A DNA stretch of 64,000 bases from Pseudoips prasinana. Its lineage: Eukaryota > Arthropoda > Insecta > Lepidoptera > Nolidae. The stretch is from NCBI GenBank assembly GCA_951640165.1, contig OX621264.1:4779001-4843000 (forward strand), given 5' to 3'. Shown here piece by piece: positions 63,954 to 64,000 of this stretch (position 1 is the first letter of the stretch; every line of letters begins with the position of its first letter). Both the position numbers and the translations under genes were made by a program. The notes under the pieces were generated by a model. That model was not told where the DNA came from. It ran no database searches and was given only the letters and a program-made list of their open reading frames with translations.

Positions 63954-64000
63954 GCGAGCCTCCCAGAAAGATAGGTATACAAATAAACTCATCGCGTTAC
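63954..64000 (+). CDS. Possible exon running off the right end
   Basis: A polypyrimidine tract (GTTTTTATTTACAG) precedes 63954. The 47 bases to the window end are open in two frames. Read after one incoming base they give EPPRKIGIQINSSRY. That phase is also the one left by exon 12 at 30660, so this could be an alternative 3' exon of the coiled-coil gene or an exon of the next gene. Too short to decide. Confidence 0.35.

Overview
The window looks like a piece of a lepidopteran (moth or butterfly) nuclear chromosome. It is AT-rich and has spliceosomal introns. It is packed with transposons of types typical of Lepidoptera: Helitrons ending in CTAG, RTE, R1 and Jockey/CR1-like LINEs, mariner, PIF/Harbinger, tRNA-derived SINEs and many MITEs. 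Nothing prokaryotic is present.

Host genes. One host gene is convincing: the 3' part of a coiled-coil protein gene on the + strand. It has 13 exons between position 1 and 33681. All splice phases agree and give 621 residues ending in a stop codon; the 5' end lies left of the window. Its ninth intron is 15.8 kb and filled with repeats. I could not name the protein; its all-helical, charged composition is of the centrosome/cilium coiled-coil type. A possible further exon starts at 63954.

Mobile DNA, left to right. 1-9297: short introns with SINEs, RTE 3' fragments, a roughly 90-bp tandem array, and a 588-bp element with 42-bp inverted termini. 9298-25093 (intron 9): LINE remnants, four tandem-repeat blocks, a Helitron, and a perfect 74-bp palindrome. 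27383-30448 (intron 11): a recent RTE-type LINE with a long open frame, inserted with an 11-bp target duplication into an older copy of the same family. 32544-33361 (intron 12): a Helitron and a 372-bp foldback element. 33682-38280: intergenic DNA with 5S-rRNA-derived SINEs and a SINE / R1 / MITE nest.

38281-48476 is the centrepiece. Two 255-bp direct terminal repeats, differing at one visible base and flanked by a 4-bp duplication (ATAG), split a MITE in two. Inside lie a decayed Ty3/gypsy pol on the - strand, a tRNA-SINE and a PIF/Harbinger element. The two Harbinger genes are interlocked on opposite strands: each carries an exon inside an intron of the other. An intact 1288-bp mariner has inserted into the Harbinger transposase. 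The order of nesting is therefore MITE > LTR element > Harbinger > mariner.

48477-64000: more SINEs and Helitrons, a nearly intact two-ORF LINE (about 52570-57632), an opposite-strand LINE broken by an R1 fragment (57640-60010), LINE ends, paired SINEs and a MITE.
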